Assembly: GCA_945910005.1 (NCBI GenBank)
Contig: OX246743.1
Span: 6,384,300-6,448,299, forward strand
Length of the DNA stretch: 64,000 bases
Reading direction: 5' to 3'
Source: Isoperla grammatica
Lineage: Eukaryota; Arthropoda; Insecta; Plecoptera; Perlodidae
Numbering within the stretch: position 1 is the first letter of the stretch; every line of letters begins with the position of its first letter. This document shows positions 43,501 to 53,400 of this stretch, one piece after another. The position numbers were made by a program, and so were the translations under genes. The notes beneath the pieces were generated by a model, which saw only the letters and a program-made list of their open reading frames with translations, searched no databases and was not told where the DNA came from.

Positions 43501-45140
43501 CCGCCTATAGTACTATTTCAAGTATCATTTAGCTGTCAATAGGGAGTATTCACGTGACGTCACATCGGCCATATTGGAGGCCGCCTATAGTACTATTTCA
43601 AGTTACATTTAGCTGTCAATAGGGAGTATTCACGTGACGTCACATCGGCCATATTGGAGGCCGCCTATAGTACTATTTCAAGTTTCATTTAGCTGTCAAT
43701 AGGGAGTATTCACGTGACGTCACATCGGCCATATTGGAGGCCGCCTATAGTACTATTTCAAGTATCATTTAGCTGTCAATAGGGAGTATTCACGTGACGT
43801 CACATCGGCCATATTGGAGGCCGCCTATAGTACTATTTCAAGTATCATTTAGCTGTCAATAGGGAGTATTCACGTGACCTCACATCGGCCATATTGGAGG
43901 CCGCCTATAGTACTATTTCAAGTATCATTTAGCTGTCAATAGGGAGTATTCACGTGACGCCACATCGGCCATATTGGAGGCCGCCTATAGTACTATTTCA
44001 AGTATCATTTAGCTGTCAATAGGGAGTATTCACGTGTCGTCACATCGGCCATATTGGAGGCCACCTATAATACTATTTCAAGTATCATTTAGCTGTCAAT
44101 AGGGAGTATTCACGTGACGTCACATCGGCCATATTGGAGGCCGCCTATAGTACTATTTCAAGTTTCATATAGCTGTCAATAGGGAGTATTCACGTGACCT
44201 CACATCGGCCATATTGGAGGCCGCCTATAGTACTATTTCAAGTATCATTTAGCTGTCAATAGGGAGTATTCACGTGAGGTCACATCGGCCATATTGGAGG
44301 CCACCTATAGTACTATTTCAAGTTTCATTTAGCTGTCAATAGGGAGTATTCACGTGACCTCACATCGGCCATATTGGAGGCCGCCTATAGTACTATTTCA
44401 AGTATCATTTAGCTGTCAATAGGGAGTATTCACGTGACCTCACATCGGCCATATTGGAGGCCGCCTATAGTACTATTTCAAGTTACATTTAGCTGTCAAT
44501 AGGGAGTATTCACGTGACGGCACATCGGCCATATTGGAGGCCGCCTATAGTACTATTTCAAGTATCATTTAGCTGTCAATAGGGAGTATTCACGTGAGGT
44601 CACATCGGCCATATTGGAGGCCACCTATAGTACTATTTCAAGTATCATTTAGCTGTCAATAGGGAGTATTCACGTGACCTCACATCGGCCATATTGGAGG
44701 CCGCCTATAGTACTATTTCAAGTTTCATTTAGCTGTCAATAGGGAGTATTCACGTGACCTCACATCGGCCATATTGGAGGCCGCCTATAGTACTATTTCA
44801 AGTTTCATTTAGCTGTCAATAGGGAGTATTCACGTGACGGCACATCGGCCATATTGGAGGCCGCCTATAGTACTATTTCAAGTTACATTTAGCTGTCAAT
44901 AGGGAGTATTCACGTGACGTCACATCGGCCATATTGGAGGCCGCCTATAGTACTATTTCAAGTTTCATTTAGCTGTCAATAGGGAGTATTCACGTGACGT
45001 CACATCGGCCATATTGGAGGCCGCCTATAGTACTATTTCAAGTTACATTTAGCTGTCAATAGGGAGTATTCACGTGACGTCACATCGGCCATATTGGAGG
45101 CCGCCTTTAGTACTATTTCAAGTTTCATTTAGCTGTCAAT
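40535..45140. repeat. 80-bp satellite array, about 58 copies, 4.6 kb
   Basis: The monomer is 80 bp: CACGTGACGTCACATCGGCC, ATATTGGAGGCCGCCTATAG, TACTATTTCAAGTATCATTT, AGCTGTCAATAGGGAGTATT. Copies are over 95 percent alike by eye. Differences concentrate at two places. The CGT after GTGA becomes CCT, CGC, GGT, CGG or TCGT, or is removed by a 6-base deletion giving 74-bp monomers (near 40855, 40930, 41005 and 41960). The AAGTATCATTT segment varies as AAGTTTC, AAGTTAC or AAGGTC. Each standard unit holds an overlapping CACGTG (E-box) and TGACGTCA (CRE), a GCCAT core, and the palindrome ATAGTACTAT. Confidence 0.98.
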
Positions 45141-46989
45141 AAAAAACGAATAATATTGTTGACTGATTTGGACACGTATTTATATCCCCCGACAAAGTTT
45201 ACGGAAATGATTATGTGCGCCATATCAAAGTTGGAGAAGAGTTGAATGCCAACTGAAACATAGTAATAATGAACTACCAAGCACATGCCATTGTGGCCTC
45301 CAGTGTGGCCACCATGCGCAATATGTGAATACACCCTCATACCGAGAGCTGGAGGATCTGGTTTCTATCCTTAATCGAAGCAAACTTTTATTACCATTGC
45401 TTTCTTTTTCACAATATGTCTATACGGTTAGTCATATTCATATGCATAAGCAAGATGATATATTTTATCAATAATTGTGCTTAGTAGGAACAGATCAAGA
45501 CTAGCATATGTTTGTTATTATTTTTATTTCATTACTTTAATTTTGAACTTTAATTTTTTTTTTTAATTTTTTTAACTTTAGAAGTAAGTTTATCTGAAAT
45601 AACAGTCCAAATGATCATAATATTATAATTTTATCTTATCACACATTTAGTTCTTACAAAGTCATATGGGTTTGTATTGTCAGTGTTCCTATATTGTTTG
45701 TATACCATATTGTATATAATGCCAAGTAGGTATATTTGGATGTTTTCTTCACTGTTTAGTTGCATTTCACATCCGTGACGTGGGTCGTGGGCGGTCTGAC
45801 AACGCTTGAAGATATTTCGCCTCCTCTGACGTCAGATGCGAGGTAATAAATAACAGAACGGTTATCAGGTCTCGGCGCAACATTTTAAAAGCCACGATTG
45901 AGTTAATCTCCTGGACCCTTTGCCATTCGACATAAAATTTAAGTTACGCTGTATAGATTACAATTTCGATGTTCAGAAGCTTCTCCTGCGGTCGCTTCTT
46001 ATACAAGCTATAAGGAATGCATTTGATAGTGGAAGTCGACATAATAATAAATAGTAGGGAACCTAATTGGTAGAGCCTACAGAAATGGTTTTATTTTTTC
46101 TCAAATTTTGTTTTTCAAAATGTAAATTTCGCGATTTGGCGGTGTTATTTTTATAAGACGCATAACAAGCAAACAAAAACGTAATACATGTAATCAATGT
46201 AGGCATATCACTGAAATAAAGACGAGTCATTCGTGTGTATAAACAGTACTTCCTAATATTATCTTTATTTTTGTGCGTTTTCTCTTACAAAAATATTTGT
46301 TGTTTCTCCAATATTCAACATATTTTCGATATTTTGGTCCTGTTCTGCGAATACACAGATATTTCGTGGATTTCGTGGGTAAAGCTCCAAATCGTGTTAT
46401 CGACACACATTTGCTTAATTAGCATGCTGACACGACGTCTTATCGACAATATACTTTTTATGGGTATAACTACAGTTTCGTTTTATTTCGTAACGCGAGT
46501 TTTACTTGGTTTTACTAATTGGGCGTTGACTGGTTCACTCGCGTCTCCCGTTCCTATCTAAATAAGCCGTACTAGACGTTTCACAAGCGCTACCGCCTGT
46601 ACCAGAGAACGTACAAGAAGCACAAGCACAGTCTAAGAAACTGTTAAGTTTCCTCTTCACAGTGATAGTATTAAACACTTTTATTAATCTCAAGTATGTA
46701 GGCCTATAGGTTAAATTCCAAGTTGAAGTGAACATAACAGCGGCAAGCTCGGAAGTTGCTGGTTACAGTGCAGTGTTGACAAATCTCAAGAAAATAACGT
46801 ATGCATATTTTTAAAGCCTACGCCCGTGACAACTACTGCACTTGCTTAAGCAATGTGTCTACTGTTGCCTTGAATTGTTAAGTACAATATTGTTTCATGG
46901 AAATGCCAAAAATATGTTTAATATTGTACATAATTTGATGCTGCATGGTGTATATGCAATTAGTTTGTAAATACTATTTTATAATTGAT
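45141..46989. other. AT-rich spacer
   Basis: No recognisable gene. A 108-codon frame at 46235-46561 encodes a hydrophobic product without known domain in AT-rich sequence. A lone CTGACGTCAG palindrome lies at about 45827. Confidence 0.5.
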
Positions 46990-47160
46990 TGTCTGCTCAA
47001 TTTTTATTTTATATTCTTAAATGTTTAAGTGTACTTTGATGTTGTTGTAATAATGTTGTATTTATTGTATTTTATTAAAGGCCTATCCATGTATCTCTGG
47101 AACGTATACTTCGGTATACATCTGTATTGGATAAATAAATAATAATAATAATAATATTAT
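46990..47160 (+). mobile_element. Possible retroelement 3' end with (AAT)n tail
   Basis: AT-rich sequence ends in a short hairpin-like phrase (GTATACTTCGGTATAC) and GGATAAATAAATAATAATAATAATA. A terminal simple-repeat tail after a small hairpin is typical of LINE or SINE 3' ends. No coding part can be assigned, so this is tentative. Confidence 0.3.
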
Positions 47161-47382
47161 TGCAACCCGTGAAAACAATATGGCAACCGCGCTCGGTCGA
47201 CAGCCGCGGAGTCCGCCTAATTTGGTGGTATTATCGACACATTCACCCACATATCTCGTACTCATTTAAATTTGGGCTGCGTTCAGCAAACCAACTGTTA
47301 CGTCATATTGAGCAGTATAAACTGTCATGTATTGTGATGTAATTTGTTTTTAAAACTTTTGTGTGTATCAAAAAGAAAACAT

Positions 47383-47573
47383 GTTTGCAATGCGCATTCT
47401 TGTATTATTGTTAATTTTTGTTTTTATATATTTATTTATTACGGTTTCACGAAGTACTCGACAACTAAGATCATATGACGTAGGGGGATGTTTGAAGGAA
47501 AAACATAATTAAGATATTGATCAAATAATCGCATGCCCGCTTATCAACGCGTCACACAGAGCGTTTCTCTAGT
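47383..47573. repeat. Dispersed repeat family A, copy 2
   Basis: It matches 10304-10497 in the same orientation, starting at TTTGCAATGCGCATTCTTG and ending just after TCAACGCGTCACACAGAGCG. The flanks differ, so the edges mark the true limits of the repeated unit to within a few bases. Confidence 0.8.
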
Positions 47574-47965
47574 ATTTTACAAATCTCTTATCGGAGTTTC
47601 TGTGAACTTTGGTTGACGTTGACTCAACCATTATCGCAACAGCATGTTAGTCAAGTTGGAGTGTACTAGCTCGATACATCGTATTCAAGTAAATACCGCA
47701 GAGACACAGTCTAGTGTCCTTACTTCTTTGACAGTCTAGGAAGTTTGACATTTCAAAAGTAATTTTCCCTTCTAACATTTTACTCAAATAAAATAAAAGC
47801 TAGAAGATATCGCATCGATAAGAAACATTCCTTTTATACTTCCATTACAATGTTTATTGCCCAGTTGAAGGACGTGTGACATATTTCCTGTACCTTCGCT
47901 TCTGAAGAGAATTATCGGGAGTTTGTCGGTCGCGTCCGGAGCATCAATGCTGCGAGGTCTTGAAT
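47574..47965. other. Spacer
   Basis: AT-rich spacer without recognisable features. Confidence 0.55.
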
Positions 47966-48245
47966 ACTGGCACTGGTGCCACTGGTGCCACTGCTGCCAT
48001 TGGTGCCGCTGGTACCACTGGTGCCACTGTTGCCACTGGTACCACCGCTGTCATTGGTACGACTGGTGCCACTGTTGCCACTGTTGCCATTTGTGCCACT
48101 GCTGCAACCGTTGCCACTGCTGCCACTGGTACCACCATTAAGTTTGTTAGTGTAACAAACACAATGGTACCACTGCTGCCACTGCTACCACTGCTGCAAC
48201 CGTGGCCACTGCTACCACTGGTGCCACTGGTGCCACTTGTGCCAC
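47966..48245. repeat. GCCACTG minisatellite with low-complexity frames
   Basis: Units of 9 and 12 bases built from GGTGCCACTG, CTGCTGCCACTG and GGTACCACTG run for about 280 bases, interrupted at about 48140-48165 by a unique TTAGTTTGTTAGTGTAACAA stretch. Because unit lengths are multiples of 3, several frames on both strands are open. One reads Gly-Ala-Thr/Gly-Thr-Thr repeats, another Cys-His repeats. No signal peptide, splice context or flanking domain favours one of them, so this is best called a minisatellite. Confidence 0.8.
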
Positions 48246-48654
48246 CAAGAAGCATAGCACCCAACCAACGCTCGTTGCTCTAAAGTGGGTTTATTTCTGC
48301 CTCCAATGCGGAAGGTCCAGATTTTGAATCCCGGGGTGGACTGTTTTTTTTTTTTTTTTAACTTTGTAACTTGACTTGAATCTATGGATATGATAATGGT
48401 GTACATGTAAACTGTAACTCTGGAGCAGTCGTAGCAACAAAGCACATAAGTTGTATAAATATACCTACTGCATTCCTGTTCTTGGACCTGAGTGGGTAGA
48501 ACATTAATTTATTTACTTACTTATTTTTCATGAACTTTATAGTAGCCGAACTGAGTTATCGGACCTACATCTACTACTGATATATCTGGCCTGGTATTAT
48601 GAACTTCAGATATTTATTTATTTATTAACGTTAGTCCTTACATTTTATATGAAT

Positions 48655-48935
48655 AATAATAATAAATAATTTTTCGTAGGAATTCCCGTTATAGAGTGCA
48701 CACCAGCTTTGCCTGATGTGCCCCTCTTCAGGTGACTAACTACACTATTAGGGTGTTTGAATAGCTGGGAAGGAATGTCCGAGGGCTGTTAGTAGGACTC
48801 AACCCGACATTCGCCTTTGCGACCGAGGAAAACCTCGGAAAAAACCTTCAGTCAGGACTGCCGGTGACCGGAATCGAACCTGCGACCTCCCGAATCAGAG
48901 TCTCGCGTCTTACCGCTGAGCCACCGCTATCGGTT
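48655..48935 (-). mobile_element. tRNA-derived SINE
   Basis: Read on the minus strand, the element starts near 48935 with a tRNA-like head. An A box, TGGCTCAGCGG, lies around 48909-48919 and a perfect B box, GGTTCGATTCC, around 48864-48874. These are the internal RNA polymerase III promoter elements. The body follows with GGTTTTTTCCGAGGTTTTCC, TCGGTCGCAAAGGCGAATGTCGGG and further unique sequence, ending in an ATT-rich tail near 48660. The paired GGTTTTCC-like phrases followed by a GGCGAATGTCGGG-like phrase resemble a body widespread in insect SINEs; that comparison is from memory. Not a functional tRNA gene, since the acceptor stem is not formed. Confidence 0.8.
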
Positions 48936-48950
48936 ATATTATGATGTACA

Positions 48951-48988
48951 GTTGTTATAGGAGAGAATCTGCGATAGGAGAGAATCTG
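48951..48988. repeat. Short direct duplication
   Basis: ATAGGAGAGAATCTGCG occurs twice in a row just beyond the 5' end of the SINE. The duplication may relate to the insertion or be coincidental slippage. Confidence 0.75.
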
Positions 48989-49217
48989 CGGCGCTGCCAT
49001 TGGCTACTTCGGGGGTCTCTTGTCGTATCATTGCAGCCACAACGGTTCGTAGTTCCCTGTATGGTGAGTCATTCATGACGTCACTTGCTGACAGTATGAC
49101 CTGTGCTGCCTCCTGTGGTGCACGTCGAACACAGTCCACATTTACATGGGAGACAGTCGGGGTCGCTTGAACCAGCTCTGTGCGTCGCCCGCATTGTAAA
49201 CACTTGGAATAGGTCTA
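48989..49217. other. GC-moderate spacer, unknown peptide fragment
   Basis: A minus-strand frame (48939-49139, 66 codons) has balanced composition and includes an SPYRELRTVVAAMIRQE-like segment that loosely resembles gag-like or transposon-associated peptides. The similarity is too vague to name. It may be a remnant of a mobile-element gene. Confidence 0.2.
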
Positions 49218-49280
49218 CCTTACCCCCCCCCCCCATGCCAACCAAAGTGTTGTAGTTTGGGGATGGGGGGGGGGGGGCAT
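49218..49280. repeat. Poly-C / poly-G foldback
   Basis: A C-run at about 49226-49237 and a G-run at about 49267-49278 can pair, enclosing a segment that itself pairs (CCAACCAAAG-like with CTTTGGGG-like). Confidence 0.75.
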
Positions 49281-49457
49281 TCCTACTACTCGCGAGAGTT
49301 TACATTATTTTTGTTGACACAGAGCATAGACGAAGAAATAAGTGCATTACTTTCCACAGTTTATTAATGTTTATATGTCAGTAAAAAAATACATGCACAG
49401 ATTATCACAATTCTAGTATCAGACCATGCTGTATATTATTTTGACAGGAATGAATAA

Positions 49458-49532
49458 CAAGACTCTTGTTATCTAGATATCTATCGTTATCTTGTGGTTA
49501 GGGGATACAACAATAACATAACAAGAGTCTTG
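49458..49532. repeat. Perfect 15-bp inverted repeat
   Basis: CAAGACTCTTGTTAT at 49458-49472 and its exact complement ATAACAAGAGTCTTG at 49518-49532, separated by 45 bases. The left arm also overlaps a smaller hairpin, ATAACAAG-ACT-CTTGTTAT. Confidence 0.85.
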
Positions 49533-50139
49533 ATATTGTTACAGAATCGCAGTGTAGTGGGCTGGTCTTGAAATGTGTCACGGTTTGAGGTGAGTCAATA
49601 CCCCTGCACCCGTAACGACGCTGTAAGGTACCCGAGAGTAGTATTTCTCCGTTGTAAACACGTGTCCGGTCACAGCCAGAATGCAGATCGAAATCAGCCG
49701 CCTTATGTCACTGATTTCAGTTGTAAAACAAACTGCTTGCGACAGAGCAGCGTAGTCGGTAGTCACTGTGGCTCAATATAGTCGAGCAAGCGCTGCCTCG
49801 GCACCGCTCTAAGTGCACTAACACATGCAACATGAGTCACGTGCAGTACTCACGTGCTATCGAGCCACTCATGCCTGGATCTCAGCAAATACCAGAATAG
49901 AATATTGATTAGCATCTTTCATTTTATTAAATATTATGTAAAGTTTCCCCGCTGTATACGTTTATATTTAATCGGTAACTATTTCTGTCTGAAATTTAAC
50001 AGTAATTAAATATTATCGAACATAGTTGCATAATATGAAGAATACAATTAAAAATAAAACGTAAAATATAATGACATCAGAATCAGAGTATACATAAGGA
50101 AGTCACAATAGTGAATGTGACGTGGTAACGTTCTCGCGT

Positions 50140-52010
50140 GTGAGTGAGGTAAATATTTCGGTGAGTTATTCCTTCCTTTTGAAACCAGTTACACTTAATG
50201 GTATGAAGGATATGATTGGTTCTCTTAACGTAAATAAACAGCCCGGTTTGGATGGTATACGTGTCCAGGACCTCCAATTTGCTTAAGTATCCATAGCCCC
50301 TGTGTTAGTTAAACTGGCTAACAAATCGATTGAGAAAGGTATTATTCCTATTTCCTAAGCCCCTCAAAAGAGATACGATAAAACCAATATATAAGAAAGG
50401 GGATCACAAGTCATATTGTAATTACAGACCTATAGCAATTTTACCTTGTGTTGAGAAATTGTTAGAGAGGCATGTAGCTAAATAAATGTGGTATTTTAAA
50501 TGAGAATCAGTTTGGGTTTCAAAAAGGTTAGAGTACGTCAAACTTGCTGCTTGAGTTTACCAATTATGTAAATTCTAAACTTAAGGACAATATGCATGTT
50601 CTGGCCTTATTTGTGGATTTCAGCAAAGCATTTGACACTCTAAACCAAAAAAACTTTTACAAGCATTAGAGAGTATTGGCATACGAGGAAGAGCGTTAGA
50701 TTGGTTCCGTAACTATTTGGCTGATCGATATATGAACGTGCAAGTAAAGGGTCAGTTAAGCGAAGAAAGATGTTGCGATACCGGTGTCCCGCAAGGGTCC
50801 ATTTTGGGTCCTACGCTGTTTTTGATCTATATAAATTTTATGTCCAAGTCTTTTATATATTTACCTATGCCGACGGTACAATTATTCTTGCTGTGCATTT
50901 TTAATCTTCGTATTGCTCTCCAAATTCCTCAGTTTGATTTTAATAGCCTATTGCGGTGGAATCACGACAAGGAACTTGTAATTAACTCTTCTAAAACTAA
51001 AAGTATGCACATTCAAGAGACTTTCCAGTCAGCATTACGTATCATGATTTTAGCTGTATTCATAACATAGAATAAATGACTCATTGTAACTGCAGTACAC
51101 AAATAGAATGTGTGGATAGCCTACTTACGTGTATTTGGGTGTAACGGTTGATCCAGACAATTTTTCGTGGAAATGTCATTTTGATTGTTTATGTAATAAA
51201 TTACGCTCGTGCTCTTACCGTTTGTATACATTAAAGCATATTTTACCTTTTACCTTATTTAAAGCAGTCTATACATCTTTAGCAGAATCTTTGATTTTGT
51301 ATGGCATTGTAGCTTGGGGGTATGCATCGCGGTGTCACACGCAAAGGGTGGAGAATCTGCAAGTTCGCATGCTAAAAGCTGTAATGTGTAATGTTGAAGT
51401 GGATAACTTGCTCACAAGAAAACAAATGTTTGCCTTTTGTAACGTGCTGCCTTTATCTTCTTTGTACATATATAGATTATTATTACATTATTATTTTAAA
51501 GCAGATTTAACGACTCATTGACTACGGTAGGGTTACGAGGTATCAAGGTTCCGGTATGTTTAAACTCCCCGATTTCAACAACAAATATGCCAAAGATCAT
51601 TATGTTACTCGGTACTTTTTTGTTTAATAAGTTGCCACCTAAACTCAAAACCTTGTCATCTATTTCTAAAGTTAAGCGTTTACTAAACACACATCTTCTC
51701 TCTTTTGATTACTGATATGTTTATAATTTTTGCGTGTATAAAACATTGTTTGTTTGTTTTTTCCTTAGTTTCCTCATAACGTATTAATCATGATTTATAT
51801 CGTTAATGTATCTCGTTTGCATTTGATTATGATATAACTATGATATCATACTTAACTAATGTATAATATGTTCCGTTCTCTATTTTTTCATTTATGTATA
51901 AAGATACCCCACAGTTAAGCCTTGTCAGGCTTTGTGGGTTTCTACGAGTGAATCATCTTTTTTGTGTGTAGTTCTGTATGTTCTAAATTTCAAATAAAAA
52001 AAAAAAAATA
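50140..52010 (+). pseudogene. Decayed non-LTR retrotransposon (Jockey/CR1-type LINE), reverse-transcriptase region
   Basis: Broken frames in 5' to 3' order show the blocks of a LINE reverse transcriptase: LNVNKQPGLDGI (from 50203, then an in-frame stop at 50284); PIYKKG and YRPIAILP (about 50380-50460, stop after HVAK); motif A FVDFSKAFDTL (about 50607-50645); motif B GVPQGSILGPTLF (about 50783-50820); motif C at 50866-50877, reading YADG where YADD is expected and in another frame; a thumb-like block YLGVTVD (51132); and a C-terminal LPPKL block (about 51630). It lacks the 5' endonuclease part. The 3' untranslated region has a hairpin at about 51908-51938 and ends in an A-run at 51996-52008. 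Stops, frameshifts and the lost catalytic Asp make it inactive. The clade assignment is by motif style. Confidence 0.9.
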
Positions 52011-52018
52011 GTAATAAT

Positions 52019-52163
<145 letters not shown>

Positions 52164-52333
52164 GTTATTATGAGAATCTACTGATAGGACGAAGGCATTC
52201 CCGCTTAAAATCTACTTCTCGTTCTCATCCCTGATCTCGTTATCTAGTGCGAGCGCTGAAGCCACTGTCCACTCTACCGCTGTGCCCGACGAGACGTTAG
52301 GCCCAATAGACAATTGACCGGGACTGTATCCAC

Positions 52334-52374
52334 CCCCAGGAGGGGTAGGAGGGGGTGGGGGGGGGGGTGGGGGT
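52334..52374 (+). repeat. G-rich tract with four or more G-runs
   Basis: GGAGGGGTAGGAGGGGGTGG is followed by a long G-run and GTGGGGG. Four runs of three or more G with short loops satisfy the usual G-quadruplex pattern. The proline-rich minus-strand frame across it (52212-52397) is the translation of the tract and lacks an ATG. Confidence 0.8.
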
Positions 52375-52800
52375 ACGCCAGCGCCGTACGGGCTCACCTA
52401 CCTTCCCCTTGAACGCCGCCGCCGTAGCTCAGTGCATCTCGTCAACCCTTGACGGTAACACCACCGACCGAGCACGACCGGTCACTCACTCACCAACTCA
52501 CAGCGTTCGGTTAGTCATCGTCGGACCTTCAGTTCCTCCACCATCGAGGAATTGACATCTTTCTTACAAAACAAACTGCTTTGAATAGTTTCTCTCTCGT
52601 AGGTTGGTTCACCGTGAACGGTATCGAACTGTTGAAGGCGTGACAAGTAGTTGTGTGATATCGCGGCCGCAAAGTGTCTGAGAGATCTTATCGCAGCTCG
52701 GCGGGGGCAATGGAGGACTAGACAGCCACAGGTGGCCCACTTGGCTCTAACACATGAACTACGCGCTCGCCCGACGCGGACTAAGGTAACTTGTCACACT
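52375..52800 (+). promoter_or_regulatory. GC- and CpG-rich patch, possible promoter or 5' exon
   Basis: This patch is clearly richer in GC and CpG than its flanks and follows the G-rich tract. It includes CGCCGCCGCCG-like sequence, a NotI-like GCGGCCGC and a CTAAG|GTAACT donor-like site (GT at 52786). Unmethylated or CpG-rich patches next to a donor site can mark a first untranslated exon. No TATA box, initiator or long coding frame supports this firmly. Confidence 0.25.
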
Positions 52801-53400
52801 TTATTCTCTTGCTTGGTGCTGTGCTCGTTTACGCAACTATTCTCCTTGTTAAAACTTTGCGAAATTAACGCGTTGTAGTAATGTCTTGAAAGTGCTACAT
52901 AATATTGAAGACGTGAATAATAATCATTCATAGGAAATAAACGTGAATGAATACGTTTGTAATCATTATGGTTGTTACTTTGGGAGCGAAAGATTAGAAT
53001 TGTTAATAAATTGGTTTGTAAAATGACAACGATTGAAATATTTGAATTTTTGTTATTCAACGTAATGTTAGTAATATTCACTTGTTTAATATTGTGTTAC
53101 ATTATGAAGATATTAATGAATAATAATAATGTTGCAGTGTTGAACTACTTAGATAACTTAACGTGGATGATACGTTTACTCGGAATAAGCTCTCACACAC
53201 ATAGATAGTTTGAAATGAAAACAAAATTACATGACAAGAAGCCAGGGAAACCAAAAAACTTTCCCAATTTGATAAAAAGCAAATAATAAATTATTGGTTA
53301 TATTTAATTTACTAGACAATCTACCATTGGTTAGCAAAATAATGAATGGATGACTTTCAATGGTTGGGAGGACATTAGATCTTAAATATTATAAATCTGT
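52801..53400. other. AT-rich spacer
   Basis: Very AT-rich. Overlapping opposite-strand frames (52794-53081 and 52972-53208) are composition artefacts without domains. Confidence 0.6.

Noticed and set aside
40535..45140. Serum-response CArG box in the CCATATTGG phrase
   Set aside because: It has only five A/T bases between CC and GG, whereas the CArG consensus needs six.
46235..46561. 108-codon membrane-like protein
   Set aside because: Hydrophobicity follows from T-rich DNA. There is no family resemblance and no supporting context.
48862..48930. Functional tRNA gene on the minus strand
   Set aside because: The A and B boxes are present, but the ends do not form an acceptor stem and a SINE body follows directly.
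52212..52397. Proline-rich minus-strand protein
   Set aside because: The proline run is the complement of a G-rich tract, and the frame has no ATG.
52425..52500. tRNA-like A box (GTAGCTCAGTG)
   Set aside because: No B box at the proper distance and no cloverleaf.
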